DNA of 64,000 nucleotides from Chondrilla cf. caribensis (GCA_964020155.1 OZ026548.1:3714897-3778896), one strand, 5' to 3'; shown: positions 36,901 through 52,103, counted from the first letter of the stretch. Made by a program: numbers and translations. Notes: generated from the sequence alone by a model not told the origin.

Positions 36901-37259
36901 ATAATATTATTATATTTGATATTAAGCTGAATTTTTTAATTTTAAATTATACATCAACGGCTCCTTCTCCAAAGTCCTGACATGCACTGCTCTCAGACCA
37001 ACACTTCAGTTCCTCTTCCAACATTGGATGCCTTCTGTACACCATTCTCCAGTTGTCTTTCTCATTTCTCCCATCAATAGAAAACAAGCCCATTTTGGCC
37101 ATACGTTCACTTGACGAATTAATAATGGAGTCTACGATCAATTCTTGAATTTCAACAATATTATTACAATGTACATATATATTAGTATGTAGTCCATGCA
37201 TATTCCCCTCGAACGAGTATACATACGAATATCATGCACGTGTGAATGAACTGGAAATT
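36901..37259. other. spacer with a conserved short minus-strand frame
   Basis: Shared with 530-790 and 53,200-53,560. The minus-strand frame at 36,947-37,201 contains DNWRMVYRRHPMLEEELKCW, which faintly recalls the region after the helix-turn-helix in pogo/CENP-B-type transposases. It is open in unit 2 but degraded in units 1 and 3. It may be a relic of the parent of the flanking MITEs. Confidence 0.3.
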
Positions 37260-39880
<2,621 letters not shown>

Positions 39881-40149
39881 GTGCATAAACCATAGATGTT
39901 CGGTGTTATAGGGTCGAGTATGACATTATTATGGTCTGGCTGCCCTAAATTTAATACTCACCAGGGCACAGGTGTTTGGAATGATGTGATTAGAAAATGT
40001 TGTTAGATTATACCAACCTATAGCTAGCATGGAGCAATTTGAATAGTCCATAGATATCGATGCGAGTGTACATGTCATTAGCCTAGAAGCCCAGCAGTGG
40101 TATTTTATTATTATAACTGTAGCAAGTAATTAAGTACATACATACACTA
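39881..40149. other. unit 2 sequence missing from unit 1 beside the retrotransposon
   Basis: Together with the next array up to about 40,405 this stretch has no counterpart in unit 1, where the element occupies 7,475-10,138. No gene is seen. Confidence 0.5.
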
Positions 40150-40830
40150 GAGGGTACAGTTCTGGTAGAGTAGAGGGTGTGATCCTAGCAGTCCTGGCAA
40201 AGGGAGAGGGTGTTGTCCTGTAAAGGACAGGGTGTGGTCCTGGCAAGAGAGGGTGTGGTCTGGTAAAAGAGGATGTGGTCCTGACATAGGAGTAGGGTGA
40301 GTCTGGCAGAGAAGATGGTGTCCTGGTATGTAGATGAGAGGTGTGGTTCTGGCAGATGTGCAGGTGTGGTCCTGGCAAAACAGAGGTGTGGTCATGGCTA
40401 ATGAGAGGGCATATTCAACCAAAGGAGAGGGTGTGGTCCCAGCAAACGAGAAAGTTGGTCCTGGCAAAGGAAAGGGTGTGGCTTTGGCAGGTGTGAAGGT
40501 ATGGTCCTGACAGTTGAGAGGAGTGGTCCTGGAAGACGAGAGGAGTGGTCCTGGCAGATCAGAGGAGTGGTCATGGCAGATCAGAGGAGTGGTCTTAGCA
40601 GATCAGAGGAGTGGTCCTGGCAAATGAGAGGAGTGGTCCTGGCAGATCAGAGAAGTGGTCCTGGCAGATCAGAGGAGTGGTCCTGGTAAATGAGAGGAGT
40701 GGTCCTGGCAGATGAGAGGAGTGGTCCCAGTAAAGGAAAGGGTATGGTCCTGGCAAATGAGATGGTGTGGTTTTGGCAGATGAGAGGAGTGGTCCTGGCA
40801 GATGAGAGGAGTGGTCTCGGTAGACATTGA
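40150..40830. repeat. 22-bp GA-rich minisatellite array
   Basis: Same family as 26,466-29,330, more degenerate at its left end (GGTGTGGTCCTGGCAAAG type) and canonical from about 40,510. Confidence 0.9.
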
Positions 40831-40839
40831 TAGTTACCT

Positions 40840-41746
40840 ACAGACATCAGTGTTTGAAATGGACAGATGCAGTATACATCAAAGAACATAATACTAAGAC
40901 AATCATGAGAGAGAGGGGTTTACTAGTTACGTACATATAGTACATTTGTACACCACTGATATCATAATGAATGTACACGCATCTCTAAATTGTCACAATT
41001 ACAACAGCGCAAAATACAGAATGCCCATTCCTACCTATGGCCAGTTGTTTGGGGATCAAATCCACAGCATTTGCATACAAGGTCAGCAGCTGTGGACCAA
41101 AGGGCATACAGTTTATCAAAATATCATACAGCCAGTGTATAAATATGTACATACGTACATGATGATTAAATTGATGTAAATTATTATACTCTAGTAATAA
41201 TTCACAGTGGTTTCAATTATTACAATTTATCTGTATAATTTACATAATCACAGATGTGTAAAGCCTTAATATCAACTACAATAATGGAGTTGAAACACTC
41301 TCACCCAGAGATAAGCAGAATAACCAGTTGTTATGCAACTACCACCACACACTGATGTACAGTGCATACTGCATGCATGTACATGAATACAGAACACATC
41401 AACTCACATCCACGTATTGTGTAGTGGTGTGCTTGGTTTCCCATGACCTGGGGAGTTGTGGTGGATGGAACTGGGTCAGCAGCTCAAGAGCTACACTCCA
41501 TGTCAGGTTGAACTGGACACACAGATTAGTATGGAATACTCAATATGATTGTGATGATTAAAACAATATTTATCCCACTTCTTACCGGTTCTGATACATG
41601 TTTTAATAGCTTCTGCAATTTAAATAGGAAATAATTGATGAAGCAGCATTTAGATCTCAATAATTAATGCTTGCACACATTCCAGTATTCAAATTATGTA
41701 CGTATATAGGTCATTTTGTAAGTTGTCTATATGTACAGTACTTGCC

Positions 41747-41750
<4 letters not shown>
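40840..41750. other. spacer, no gene seen
   Basis: Partly shared with 10,360-10,830 (from about 41,340). The segment 40,900-41,330 is specific to unit 2. No exon or TIR recognised. Confidence 0.45.
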
Positions 41751-41811
<61 letters not shown>

Positions 41812-41827
41812 TGTGTGTGTGTGTGTG
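41751..41827. repeat. (GT)n microsatellite
   Basis: GT tract orthologous to 10,831-10,910. The junction of the 12.5 kb CABIN1 deletion lies about 110 bp downstream. Confidence 0.95.
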
Positions 41828-42003
41828 CACGCGCGTGTGTACATGCATGTATACATGACATACATGTATGTACACCCACGTACAAGAGAAATGGCAACAC
41901 AGAGCTAGTGTTATTAATATGTACAATCCTTTCGTTGATAAAATCGTGATCTTATATTAGTGAACAGAAACCATACGCGACTACAGATTCGATCTAAACT
42001 CAC

Positions 42004-42090
42004 TTCAGCCTCTTTCGTAACTCTCGGAACAGTTGATTTGACGAACGAATCGAGACTTTTCTGCTTGAAGTTCAGAGCTTGTATGTTCAT
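42004..42090 (-). pseudogene. CABIN1: orphan first exon of CABIN1 in unit 2
   Basis: The 87-nt exon is the same length as 23,478-23,564, encodes the same 29 residues (MNIQALNFKQKSLDSFVKST...), and keeps the GTGAGTT donor. The next 60 bp (intron 1 start) match unit 1. At about 41,935 the sequence jumps to DNA that in unit 1 lies at about 10,925, beyond the end of CABIN1. All other exons are missing. If the promoter still works it could only give a truncated or chimeric transcript. Confidence 0.85.
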
Positions 42091-42343
42091 GTTGGTGGCT
42101 CCACCATAGATACTCTATACTATGGCTCCACCATTGCAAGAGGCGTTTAATGCATCAGCGCCGCGATCGGCTTATAAACGCCAGTAGCTATTATTGTCAC
42201 ACAAAACCCAGTTACAGTCAACCAAGTACGTAATTTGAGTTGAAAAAACTTCGTTGGGCTATATACCGTCCCCTGCACACACACATGCGCGCGCGTACAT
42301 TGTATTATGGTGTATATTATTGTACATTAATATAGAGTATTTG

Positions 42344-42852
42344 CAGACTGTCCAACCTGGTAACCACAGAAAATAGGGACACCTATAATATAGGTCCACA
42401 TATTCATAGGGTACATCCTTTATACAACATTAAGAATTCAAAACTGTCCAAATTGGAATGATATTAAATTAATTCATGTTGAATACAACAAATTCATATT
42501 GAATTTGACATTTTTCTTCAGTGTTCTGTATGGAATACAACACTGAATTTTACACGTATTCAACATTGACAACATTATTTTTATTATTATAACCTATTTA
42601 TGATATTGCGCAATGGTTAAAATGGTCGCATTTAGCGCACAATGCCAGGGATAGCTTAGAGGAATCGAATCTACTGAACGTTTTTACTTATACTGGATAA
42701 ATGTATCTAGACTACAGACAAGAAAGTTTTCCATATTACAAAAATCTGCTTATTCCTCAGTTTTCGGGACAAAACCAGGCTAAATCGGGATTAGGGACAA
42801 GGGCTTCCAAATCGGGACCGTCCCGCCTAAATCGGGACAGTTGGACAGTCTG
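42344..42852. mobile_element. nonautonomous DNA transposon with 13-bp TIRs and TATTTG duplication
   Basis: Left end CAGACTGTCCAAC, right end GTTGGACAGTCTG (perfect inverse). TATTTG is repeated on both sides (42,338-42,343 and 42,853-42,858). Unit 1 has the uninterrupted site with one TATTTG (about 23,777). The 509-bp element has no coding capacity. Subterminal CCCGATTT motifs are repeated near the right end. The superfamily is not resolved; a 6-bp duplication would be unusual for hAT. Confidence 0.85.
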
Positions 42853-43556
42853 TATTTGAAAATGTTAGCGTTAGGTGCATATATGGTGGACGCACAGTTT
42901 ATGTGCAGTCTTTTGACCAGTACACTACATAGTGTCCCATCAACTGGGGACTAGGTCACTAGCAATAGCACACAGTGAAGATGGGATATAATGAAATGAA
43001 CACAGAATACAACATACAATTCAAACAACAAATGATAAAATGTACAATTAAAATTATACAGATAAATAACACAGATAAAAACAATGATATAATAAATAAA
43101 TAAATAAAACATAAAATTAATACATATTATTAGGAAAAATGTACATCCATTGAATTGTGACAGATGGCTCAGTCTCCTTGCAGCTGTCCTACTGAAGGCT
43201 GCAATACTTCCACACTAGACACAAACGATATACATCACATCAGACGACCAGTGTGTGTGCGTATACAATACAATACAATACATGTGTCAGTGTCCGTCTT
43301 GAGATGGATACAAGTACATCATCTTCTGATAAGTCACGTCATGTTTTGATGAGCATTACTTCAGTGCATTGTTCCATAAAATCCTTCAAAAATGCTTCAT
43401 TGATCAGCTGATGTACAAAAATAAAGGAACAAGTAAGTGTTTAGGTAAGATGTACACAACAGATAGTGGAAACAGTACACAATACACACATGGTACATAC
43501 TATGTATTATAGCATATTCAGTACATATTATACATGTGGTACATACAGCACATAAT

Positions 43557-43740
43557 GTACCGTATAGCGGGAAAGTTTCGTGGACTAAAAGTTTCGCGAA
43601 TTTCGCAAAGAAACGGGTATTCACGAAAGTTTTATTCATGAACACCCGATGACGTAATCGTCTGACAGTCAATTAACGCTATGGGCATTTAAAACGTGAA
43701 ACTTTTTGTTGCAAAATTCGCAAAACTTTCCGTCCATACG
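43557..43740. mobile_element. TA-flanked MITE, empty in unit 1
   Basis: Left end CCGTATAGCGGGAAAGTTTC and right end, reverse-complemented, CCGTATGGACGGAAAGTTTT. TA lies on both sides. In unit 1 the matching place (about 26,160) reads ACATGTATACAGTACACC with a single TA, an empty site. It is about 184 bp with no coding capacity. Confidence 0.85.
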
Positions 43741-44084
43741 GTATATACAGTACACCAGTCTAGATACAGTATCATGGAGAGTTCATGCCTGTGTGCACAT
43801 ACGCATGCACCCACACCACACCACTCCCCTATACACTGTACACACTGTACACACTAAAATGTACCTTTACACTCACTAGCATCTCACAGCATTCTCATAG
43901 CTGTCAGAATGGATTGACAGAGAAATAGTGAGCAGGATTATCAACAAGAATACCAGAGAAACAACATGGTTACCTGGAAGCAGGGAACAAAACATAATAG
44001 TACACTACATTTTCTACACAGAAGTCATCCACTCATCAACAACTAATCAGGATCTCCTTTGAGAGGTAGGTAGTGCACAGGAGG

Positions 44085-45150
44085 GTGTGTGGTCCAGCTA
44101 GATGAGAGGGTGTGGTCCTGGCAGACGATAGGGTGTGGCACTGGCAAAGGAGAGAGTGTGGTCCTGAAAAAGGAGAGGGTGTAGTCCTGGTACTTGAGAA
44201 AGGTGCTCCTTGCAGATGTGAAGATGTGGTACTGGCAGATGAGAGAGTGTGATTCCTGCCAAGAGAAGGGGGTGGTTTTGGCAAAAAGGTTTGGTCCTGG
44301 CAGATAGAGGGGTGGTCCTAGTAGATACAGGTCTGGCAGAGTAGGTGTGGTCCAGGCAAATGAGAGGGGTGATCCTGGCAAAGAAGAGTGTCATCTCGGC
44401 AAGTAGAGGGGTAGTCCTGGGAAAGGAGGGGATGGAGTCCTGGCAGATGAGAAGGTGTGGTCCTGGCATAGGAGAAGGGTGGGTCTGGCAGAGAAGATGA
44501 TGTCCTGCTAGACAAGAGGGGTGGGGTGGTCCTGATAAAGGACAGGTTGTGGGTGGGGCAGATGTGTAGATGTGTAGGTGTGCACATTGACAAAAAAGAG
44601 GGTGTGGTACTTGTAAAGGAAAAGTTGTGGTCTTGGCATAGAGGAGGATATTATTTTGGCAAAGGAGAGGGTGTGGTCCTGGCAAAGGAGAGGTGTGGTC
44701 CTGGCAGATGAAAGGAGTGGTCCTGGCAGATAAGAGGAGTGGTCCTGGCAGATCAGAGAAATGGTCCTGGAAGATAAGAAGAGTGGTCCTGGCAGACGAG
44801 AGGAATGGTCCTGGCAGATGAGAGGAGTGGTCCTGGCAGACGAGAGGTGTGGTCCTGGTAGATGAGAGGAGAGGTCCTGGTAGATCAGAGGAGTGGTCCT
44901 GGCAGATGAGAGGAGTGGTCCTGGTGGATCAGAGGTGTGGTCCTGGCAAATGGGAGGAGTGGTCATGACGGATGAGAGGAGTTGTCCTGGCAGATGAGAG
45001 GAGTGGTCCTGGCAGATGAGAGGAGTGGTCCTGGCAGATCAGAGGAGTGGTCCTGATAGATCAGAGAAGTGGTCCTGGCAAATGAGAAGAGTGTTCCTGG
45101 CAGATGAGAGATGTGGTCATAGTTAATGAGAGGGTGTGGTCCTGACTTAG
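44085..45150. repeat. 22-bp GA-rich minisatellite in intron 4 of copy 2
   Basis: Orthologous to the 2.9 kb array of copy 1 but only about 1.07 kb. The left half is degenerate (GGGTGTGGTCCTGGCAAAGG) and the right half canonical. Repeat ORFs are artefacts. Confidence 0.95.
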
Positions 45151-46103
45151 GGATTGCAAGCATTCTGTCAGATGTATATACCAGGTGAGATCTTCCAACA
45201 ATAGAGCTGAGTGTGATCTCTTTAACAATCATAATGATTCTGTATTTGGTGGGTTAGGTGGGTCCAGTGGTTCGATCAATAGAGGTGGGTGGAGAAATAA
45301 CAGCAAATGGTAGATATCCTTATTCTGCAGGAATAAAAGATAAGAGTATAAATACTTCATATGTATTGTGTGATACATAAACCACAAAATAATACACCAT
45401 ACACAACACGTTGAAATACAACACGCACTCACACACATACAGAGTGGGTGAAGATGGCGAGGGGCCACTCCATCAATTTAAAGTTTAGAGGCAATTGTCG
45501 AACTGTGTCACCAATATCACAGATGAGCACATGTAGTGAGTATTGAAACAAGCATATGTAGTGAGTTTGGGGATATATGCAGAAATAAATAAATACATTA
45601 AAGCAGGCAATGCATTGTACTATACATTTATGAATCCAATAAGGATCTGACCACATTCAAACCCATGAACACTTACTGGTCAGGAGGTCCAATTCCTCCT
45701 TCATAGCTCTCCCGAGCCCACTCATCTTAGGGTAGCCGGGTATACTCCCCATCACCTCACACAGTTTACTGATACTGTCAGGATCGGCATGCTTCTGGAG
45801 GTGGAGGAAAAGTTCCTCATTTCCTCTACCAATGTCGCAGTGCTCAATGGTGTGAGCAACACTTTTGGAGATGACTTTGTTGATTTCCAGTCTTAATACA
45901 ATAGCGTGTGAGTCAACATCCTCAAGGAACCTTTCACTGAACTTGTCCATGAAAGCCTCAGAGTCAAATCTTCCACCTGCACACAAGAAGGGTACACTCA
46001 TAACTTGTCCAAACACTCCACTATCCTCAATCTACCTGTTGAAGGACTAGCAATAACAGGACAGATTGGGATGTATCCATATATGTAACACAGACTATGA
46101 ATA

Positions 46104-46176
46104 CCGTATTCTCTCTAAAATTTCAATATTCAAAACTTTGCGTACTGAAGGTGACAAATTTTAAGAGAGAATACAG
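46104..46176. mobile_element. 73-bp relic of the intron 3 MITE
   Basis: Keeps both termini (CCGTATTCTCTCTAAAATTT and AAATTTTAAGAGAGAATACAG) and flanking TA but lacks the interior found at 30,525-31,061. Confidence 0.75.
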
Positions 46177-46908
46177 TAGTAGGTACTCACATGCTGACAT
46201 AAATATTACGCCCACATATTAACACACTCCATTGATATCATGTAGATGGGTACGTACGTACGTATGTATGTACTGGCACACACTATGCATGTACGCACAT
46301 GTATTTGTACATAAGTGTGCACACATGTACACACATGTGCAGTCCCATGGATACATGTCCATCACCACCCACACACCTTGAAGGCTTCTTTTCACAGACG
46401 ATGTGCTCTGCACTACATGTACAGTCAATGGTGGTTCCAGTGGTGGGTGGGGTCTACACACTACAGGATACAGAGGGTGCGATACAGCAACAGAGGAAAC
46501 ATGAAGATGTTTGGACTTCAGTGAGGGCATCACGGTGGACTGGGTCTTGTCCTGTAACAAAGTATTACAAAAGATGATGAATTCCCATTTCCAATCTAGT
46601 CATCTCTGGAAATATGTAACACACATAGTCACACTTACGTACTTGTGAAGATGCTAGTTCTTCTACAATCTTGGCTGTGATGTCATCAACAGTTTTCTTT
46701 GTCTCAAAGTGCCCTGTGGCATCAAGTAGGGTCTTCCAAGTCACCTGGCTGCCGTGTTTCAACCAGTGCTTCAACATGGAGTAGTAAGCATCGTCATCAC
46801 TTGGAGCTTTCTCACCAAGTCTGTCCAGTTCATCCTCATCTACCTCCAAGAGATTTCCTACTCTTTCCCATTTGTCTTCGTGTTGTAGTTTGGACAGAAC
46901 ATGCTTGT

Positions 46909-46956
46909 CTATGAGTGAACGACTGGGTCTTCCTCACATGATCCTGTTGGCATCAC
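46909..46956 (-). other. candidate 48-nt intron containing the in-frame TGA, copy 2
   Basis: Same length, termini and phase as 31,798-31,845, with TGA at 46,934-46,936. Confidence 0.45.
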
Positions 46957-48059
46957 TAATCTCTTCCCCTCCCTCTAACTGGTAACCCAAAAAAGACAAG
47001 ATCCTTAAAGTGGCTTCTTTACCAACTTCGTCACATTCAAATAGCTCTTTCACAGCCAGGACAGGAACTATGTACTTCTGTTCTATCTGCTTTGGTAGGT
47101 TGGCCCACAGACCAGGTCCACCACCTGCTCTCTCGATCATACTGGCAATGTCGTGAAAGTCAAACTGACGAGCTATGTCCAGTGGACTTAGTCCGTTAGG
47201 AAAGAGTTTGTTAACTGTATACTTTGTTGTTGAGTGAGAGATTAGCTTGTCTATGAAGACTTTGTAGTCCTTGGCACCTCTCTTGATACTACTTTCCCCA
47301 GGGTAATTCATTAAGATCTTGCATATTATCAAAGAAATGTGCAGTGGAGAGAGAGGACATTCATCTTGTAAATGAAGCTGTCGAAAGATATTATTACCTG
47401 TTTGTAATGGGAATTCGTGATACAAAACATTATTTGTCATCGACCATGTTTGATGGGCTGCTTCAGTGAACATACTCTCATCTCTGGAAAGTGTTGTTAT
47501 CACCAGTGGATCACCTGTGAAGGAACCTAAAATCAAGAGCTTACAAGGATCAAGAAGCTTCCTATTCTTGAGAGAGAGAATGGATTCTCTGATGCTATCT
47601 CCAAGGTCATCAAACCCACAGACCTTACCGAGTTCATGCAATTTGTTCATCTGTCCACACATAACAGCAACTTCAAACATGGAAAGACCATAACGGTTTT
47701 GAGTAGTGAAATTACAATGTTTGGAAATCAAGAATTTCACAATTTCCACATGGCCTTCTCCAGCTGCCCACATTAAAGGAGTCAGACCCATGGGGTCACA
47801 GCAATCAAGAGGATTATTATCAGGTATACATGCCAGTTGGTTAGGTGAATCTACCTCTGATTCAGTGGCCATTGGGTGTTGTGGATTATATTGCTCACAT
47901 ATTGCATCTGATAATACTGTCACTACTTGTACAGAACCACTAAGAACTGCCTGATGTAGAGGAGTTCTAAAAACACCTGCCATTATGTCTGGATTAGCTC
48001 CAACCTCAGTAATTCATGCACTGCTTCTAGGTTGCCTTTAGCAACTGCTGAGTGGAGGG

Positions 48060-49890
48060 AAGTGTAACCATCAGCATCTTCTCCATTGACATCCAAACCA
48101 CATTCTAACAACCAACCTACTAATTCAACATGCCCACCTTGGGCAGCAGCATGTAGGATACTGTCACCACTACTGCTCAACACATTAATCGGACAACCTT
48201 CATCCAATAAAACTGACATTACCTTCTTGTGACCACCAAATACAGCCTGATGTAGTGGAGTCCCGTAAATACCAGCAACCTTTGTCATTGATGCCTTACC
48301 ACCCAATCTCAGCAAATTATGCACTGCTTCCAGTTTACCATTACATGCTGCTAAATGGATGGGAATGTAGCCATCAGCATCTTCTCCATTGACATCCAAA
48401 CCACATTCTACCAACCAACCTAGTATTTCAACATGACCACCTTGGGCAGCGAAATGTAGGACACTTCGACCATTACTGCTCACTACATCAATTGGACAAC
48501 CTTCATCCAGTAAAACTGACATTACCTTCTTGTGACCACCAAATGCAGCCTGATGTAGTGGAGTCCCGTAAGTACCAGCAACTTTTGTCATTGATGCCTT
48601 ACCACCCAATCTCAGCAAATTATGCACTGCTTCCAGTTTACCATTACATGCTGCTAAATGGATGGGAATGTAGCCATCAGCATCTTCTCCATTGACATCC
48701 AAACCACATTCTACCAACCAACCTAGTATTTCAACATGACCACCTTGGGCAGCGAAATGTAGGACACTTCGACCATTACTGCTCACTACATCAATTGGAC
48801 AACCTTCATCCAGTAAAACTGACATTACCTTCTTGTGACCAACATATCCAGCCTGATGTAGTGGAGTCCCGTAAATACCAGCAACCTTTGTCATGGATGC
48901 CTTTCCACCCAATCTCAGCAATTCATGCACTGCTTCTAGGTTGCCTGCAGAAGCTGCTGAATGGAGGGGAGTTTTGCCATCAGCATCTTCTCCATTGACA
49001 TCCAAACCACATTCTACCAACCAACCTAGTAATTCAACATGACCACCTTCGGCAGCGAAATGTAGGATACTGTCACCACTACTGCTCAACACATTAATCG
49101 GACAACCCTCATCCAATAAAACTGACATTACTTCTTTGTGACCACCCAATGCAGCCTCATGTAGTGGAGTTCCATAAATACCAGCAACCTTTGTCATTGA
49201 TGCCTTTCCACCCAATCTCAGTAATTCATGCACTGCTTCTAGGTTGCCTTCAGCAGCTGCTGAGTGGAGGGGAGTGTGGCCATCAGCACTATCTCCATTG
49301 ACATCCAAACCACATTCTACCAACCAACCTAGTAATTTAACACAACCACCTCGGGCAGCAAAATGTAGGACACTTCGACCACTACTGCTCACTACATCAA
49401 TTGGACAACCTTCATTCAGTAAAACTGACATTACCTTCTTGTGACCACCAAATGCAGCCTGATGTAGTGGAGTCCCGTAAGTACCAGCAACTTTTGTCAT
49501 TGATGCCTTTCCACCCAATCTCAGCAATTCATGCATTGCTTCCAGTTTACCATTACATGCTGCTGAGTGGAGGGGAGTGTAGCCATTAGCATCTTCTCCA
49601 TTGACATCCAAACCACATTCTATCAACCAACCTACTAATTCAACATGACCACCTTGGGCAGCGGCATGTAGAACACTTTTACCAATACTGCTCACCACAT
49701 CAATTGGACAACCTCCATCCAGTAAAACTGACATTACTTTCTTGTGACCACCAAATGCAGCCTCATGTAGTGGAGTCCCATAAATACAAACAACCTCTGT
49801 CATTGATGCCTTTCCACCCAATCTCAGCAATTCATGCACTGCTTCCAGTTTACCATTACATGATGCTGAGTGGAGGGGAGTGTAGCCATC
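48060..49890 (-). repeat. 303-bp coding tandem repeat (three ankyrin repeats per unit), copy 2
   Basis: Six full units plus part of a seventh, 101 codons each. The units starting near 48,363 and 48,666 are almost identical and encode the same GYIPIHLAACNGKLEAV version, so one arose very recently. The copy 1 array (about 32,940-34,470) has five full units. Confidence 0.9.
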
Positions 49891-51868
49891 ATTAGCTTGT
49901 ACATCAGCAGAAACCCCTCTGGCAATCAGTTCTCTAATCAATTCAACATGTCCTCCTTCTGCTGCTCTATGGAGGGCAGTAAATCCACGACCGTCTGCTA
50001 CATCCACTGGACATCTGTGTTCTAATATTGCTAACACAGTCTGCATATCACCAAGGTAGGATGATTGGAACAGCAAATTACGGACAGTCTCATCATCTGG
50101 TGCTGCTATAACCTCTAGTCTTGTTCTCTTTTCAACTGAAACCTCTTCTCTCTGCTCACACTCAACATCCTCCACTTCACCATACTTCAACAGTTCTTCC
50201 AGCATCAAATAGTTCTCACACATCATTGCCCTTTTCAATGGGGTATTACCTTCATAATCTAAATAGTTAACATTGCTACCTAGATCGACCAGGACACCTA
50301 TAGGAGCCACTCCTCCACTTGCTGCAGCATGATGTAAGGGAGTGCGGCCATGTCTGTCCACTGGATCAATACAGCAACCTCTCTCGTGGAGAAGTTTTAT
50401 CACCTCAACCTGTCCATGTTGTGCAGCATGATGGAGAATTGAACAACCCTCTTCATTAGTCAGGTCGGGTGATAATCCTAAATCGAGGTAATTCTTTACC
50501 AATACAATGTTCCCAGATTGGGCAGCCTCAAACACATCACCGTCATCATCTACATTATAGTCTACTTTGTCCTTCAGTTTTTGATTTACTTCTTCCATTC
50601 CAGAGTCTTGTGGTGGACAGTCACTCTCTGAGATACCAATTTCATCTGGTTGTAGTTCTTCAACATGCAATGTTCCTTCATGTACGCCTTCTGTAGTGAA
50701 CTGTACACTACTTACAATACAGTAGGATTCTACTTCCTGTTCATCACTCATAATACAGTGGGATTCTATTTCCTGTTTACAGTTCACCATACCACGGGAT
50801 ACTACTTCTACTATAAAATTTTCCTGTTTACATTGTTCTCCAATCACACTACAGTGGGATTTTACTTCCTGATCTCCAATCACAGTACAATGGGATTCTA
50901 CTTCCTGTCCACTGCTAACAGTACTGCTGGATTCCACTTCCTGTTCACCACTCATGGTACTGTTGGATTCTTCTTGTTCACCATGGACTACTTTCTGTTC
51001 CCCACTTGTAGTATAGTAGGATTCTACTTCCTGTTTACCACTTGCAGTACCATGTGATACTACTTCCTGTTCACCTCCATATTTTATAATCAAAGCATCT
51101 GTTATGGCTTTGTTATCCTGTTGTCCACTAAACTCTACACCTTCTTTGACCTCATGATGTACACGTATTTCAGAATCTTGTATATTTTGTGCTATCAGTG
51201 TATGTACACATTCTGTAGTGAACTGTACATTACTCATAGTACAGTGGGATTCTTCTTCCTGATCACCACCCACAATGCAGTGTGATTCTATTTCCTGTTT
51301 ACAGCTCACAGTACCATGGGATACTACTTCCTGTTCTCCAATCACAGTACTTTGGGATTCTACTTCCTGTCCACCGCTAGCAGTACTGCTGGATTCCACT
51401 TCCTGTTCACCACTCACGGTACTGTGGGATTCTTCTTGTTCACTACTCACAGTACCATGAAATTCTACTTCCCGTTTACCACTCATAGTACTGTGGGATT
51501 CTACTTGCCGTTTACCACTCGTAGTACTGTGGAATTCTACTTCCTGTTCACCCCCATGTTGTAAAGTCACAGCATCTGCTATGGCTTCATCACCTTGTTG
51601 TCCACTAAACTCTACACCTTCTTTGACCTCATGATGTACACGTATTTTAGAATCTTGTATGTTTTGTGTTAACAGTGTATCTGTACCGTCATCCTCACTA
51701 TCAATGAGACCTTTCTTTTGATGTTTCGAGTCAGCCATTTTGTTACACTGTGCGTTGATTTCACACAATCTCGTCAAGGCTACACGAATGATTAAAAATT
51801 AATAGACATTATTATGCAAGTCTCCAGATACACTCAAGTGTGAATTGGTTATGATGAAATTCAACATA

Positions 51869-52049
51869 CAGTGGAACCTCCATAATCTGACACTTTCATA
51901 ATCCAAAATTCTACATACGTAATCCGACCACATTTCAAGATACATCCATCATTATAGACTATACTATAAAACCTTCATAATCTGACAACCTTTGAAATCC
52001 AACATGTCATTCTTTGCCCATTTTCTGCCAGATTATCAAGGTTCCACTG
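51869..52049. mobile_element. pogo/Tigger-like MITE, copy 3 (start of unit 3)
   Basis: CAGTGGAACCTCCATAATCT at the left, ATTATCAAGGTTCCACTG at the right. It lies about 130 bp upstream of the copy 2 ankyrin gene start, the same position as 35,810 relative to copy 1. Confidence 0.75.
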
Positions 52050-52103
52050 TGTGTAGCAATCAATTCTATTCAAGAGTTTGATTGGATTATGAGCTACATA
52101 GAC

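Larger units (their letters stand above)
43339..51738 (-). pseudogene. ankyrin-Death-CARD-transmembrane protein, copy 2 (frameshifted)
   Basis: Exons parallel copy 1: 46957-51738, 46643-46908, 46377-46551, 45677-45976, 43888-43973, 43339-43407. Start MADSKHQ at 51,738. Differences: a longer N-terminal 12-residue repeat zone with an internal block duplication ([17 protein letters not shown] occurs twice); six full 101-residue ankyrin triplets against five in copy 1; loss of one C near 48,001 (GCTCCAACC against GCTCCCAACC) that shifts frame and ends the protein at 47,983; the same in-frame TGA before the Death domain (46,934-46,936); and an extra A in the last exon that cuts the tail to about 22 residues. 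Death, linker, CARD and TM exons remain intact. It is either a young pseudogene, a truncated ankyrin-only product, or an assembly error at the C-run. Confidence 0.8.

Noticed and set aside
50665..51057. Plus-strand [20 protein letters not shown] repeat ORFs
   Set aside because: They are the antisense of the [14 protein letters not shown] coding repeats of the ankyrin-CARD gene.
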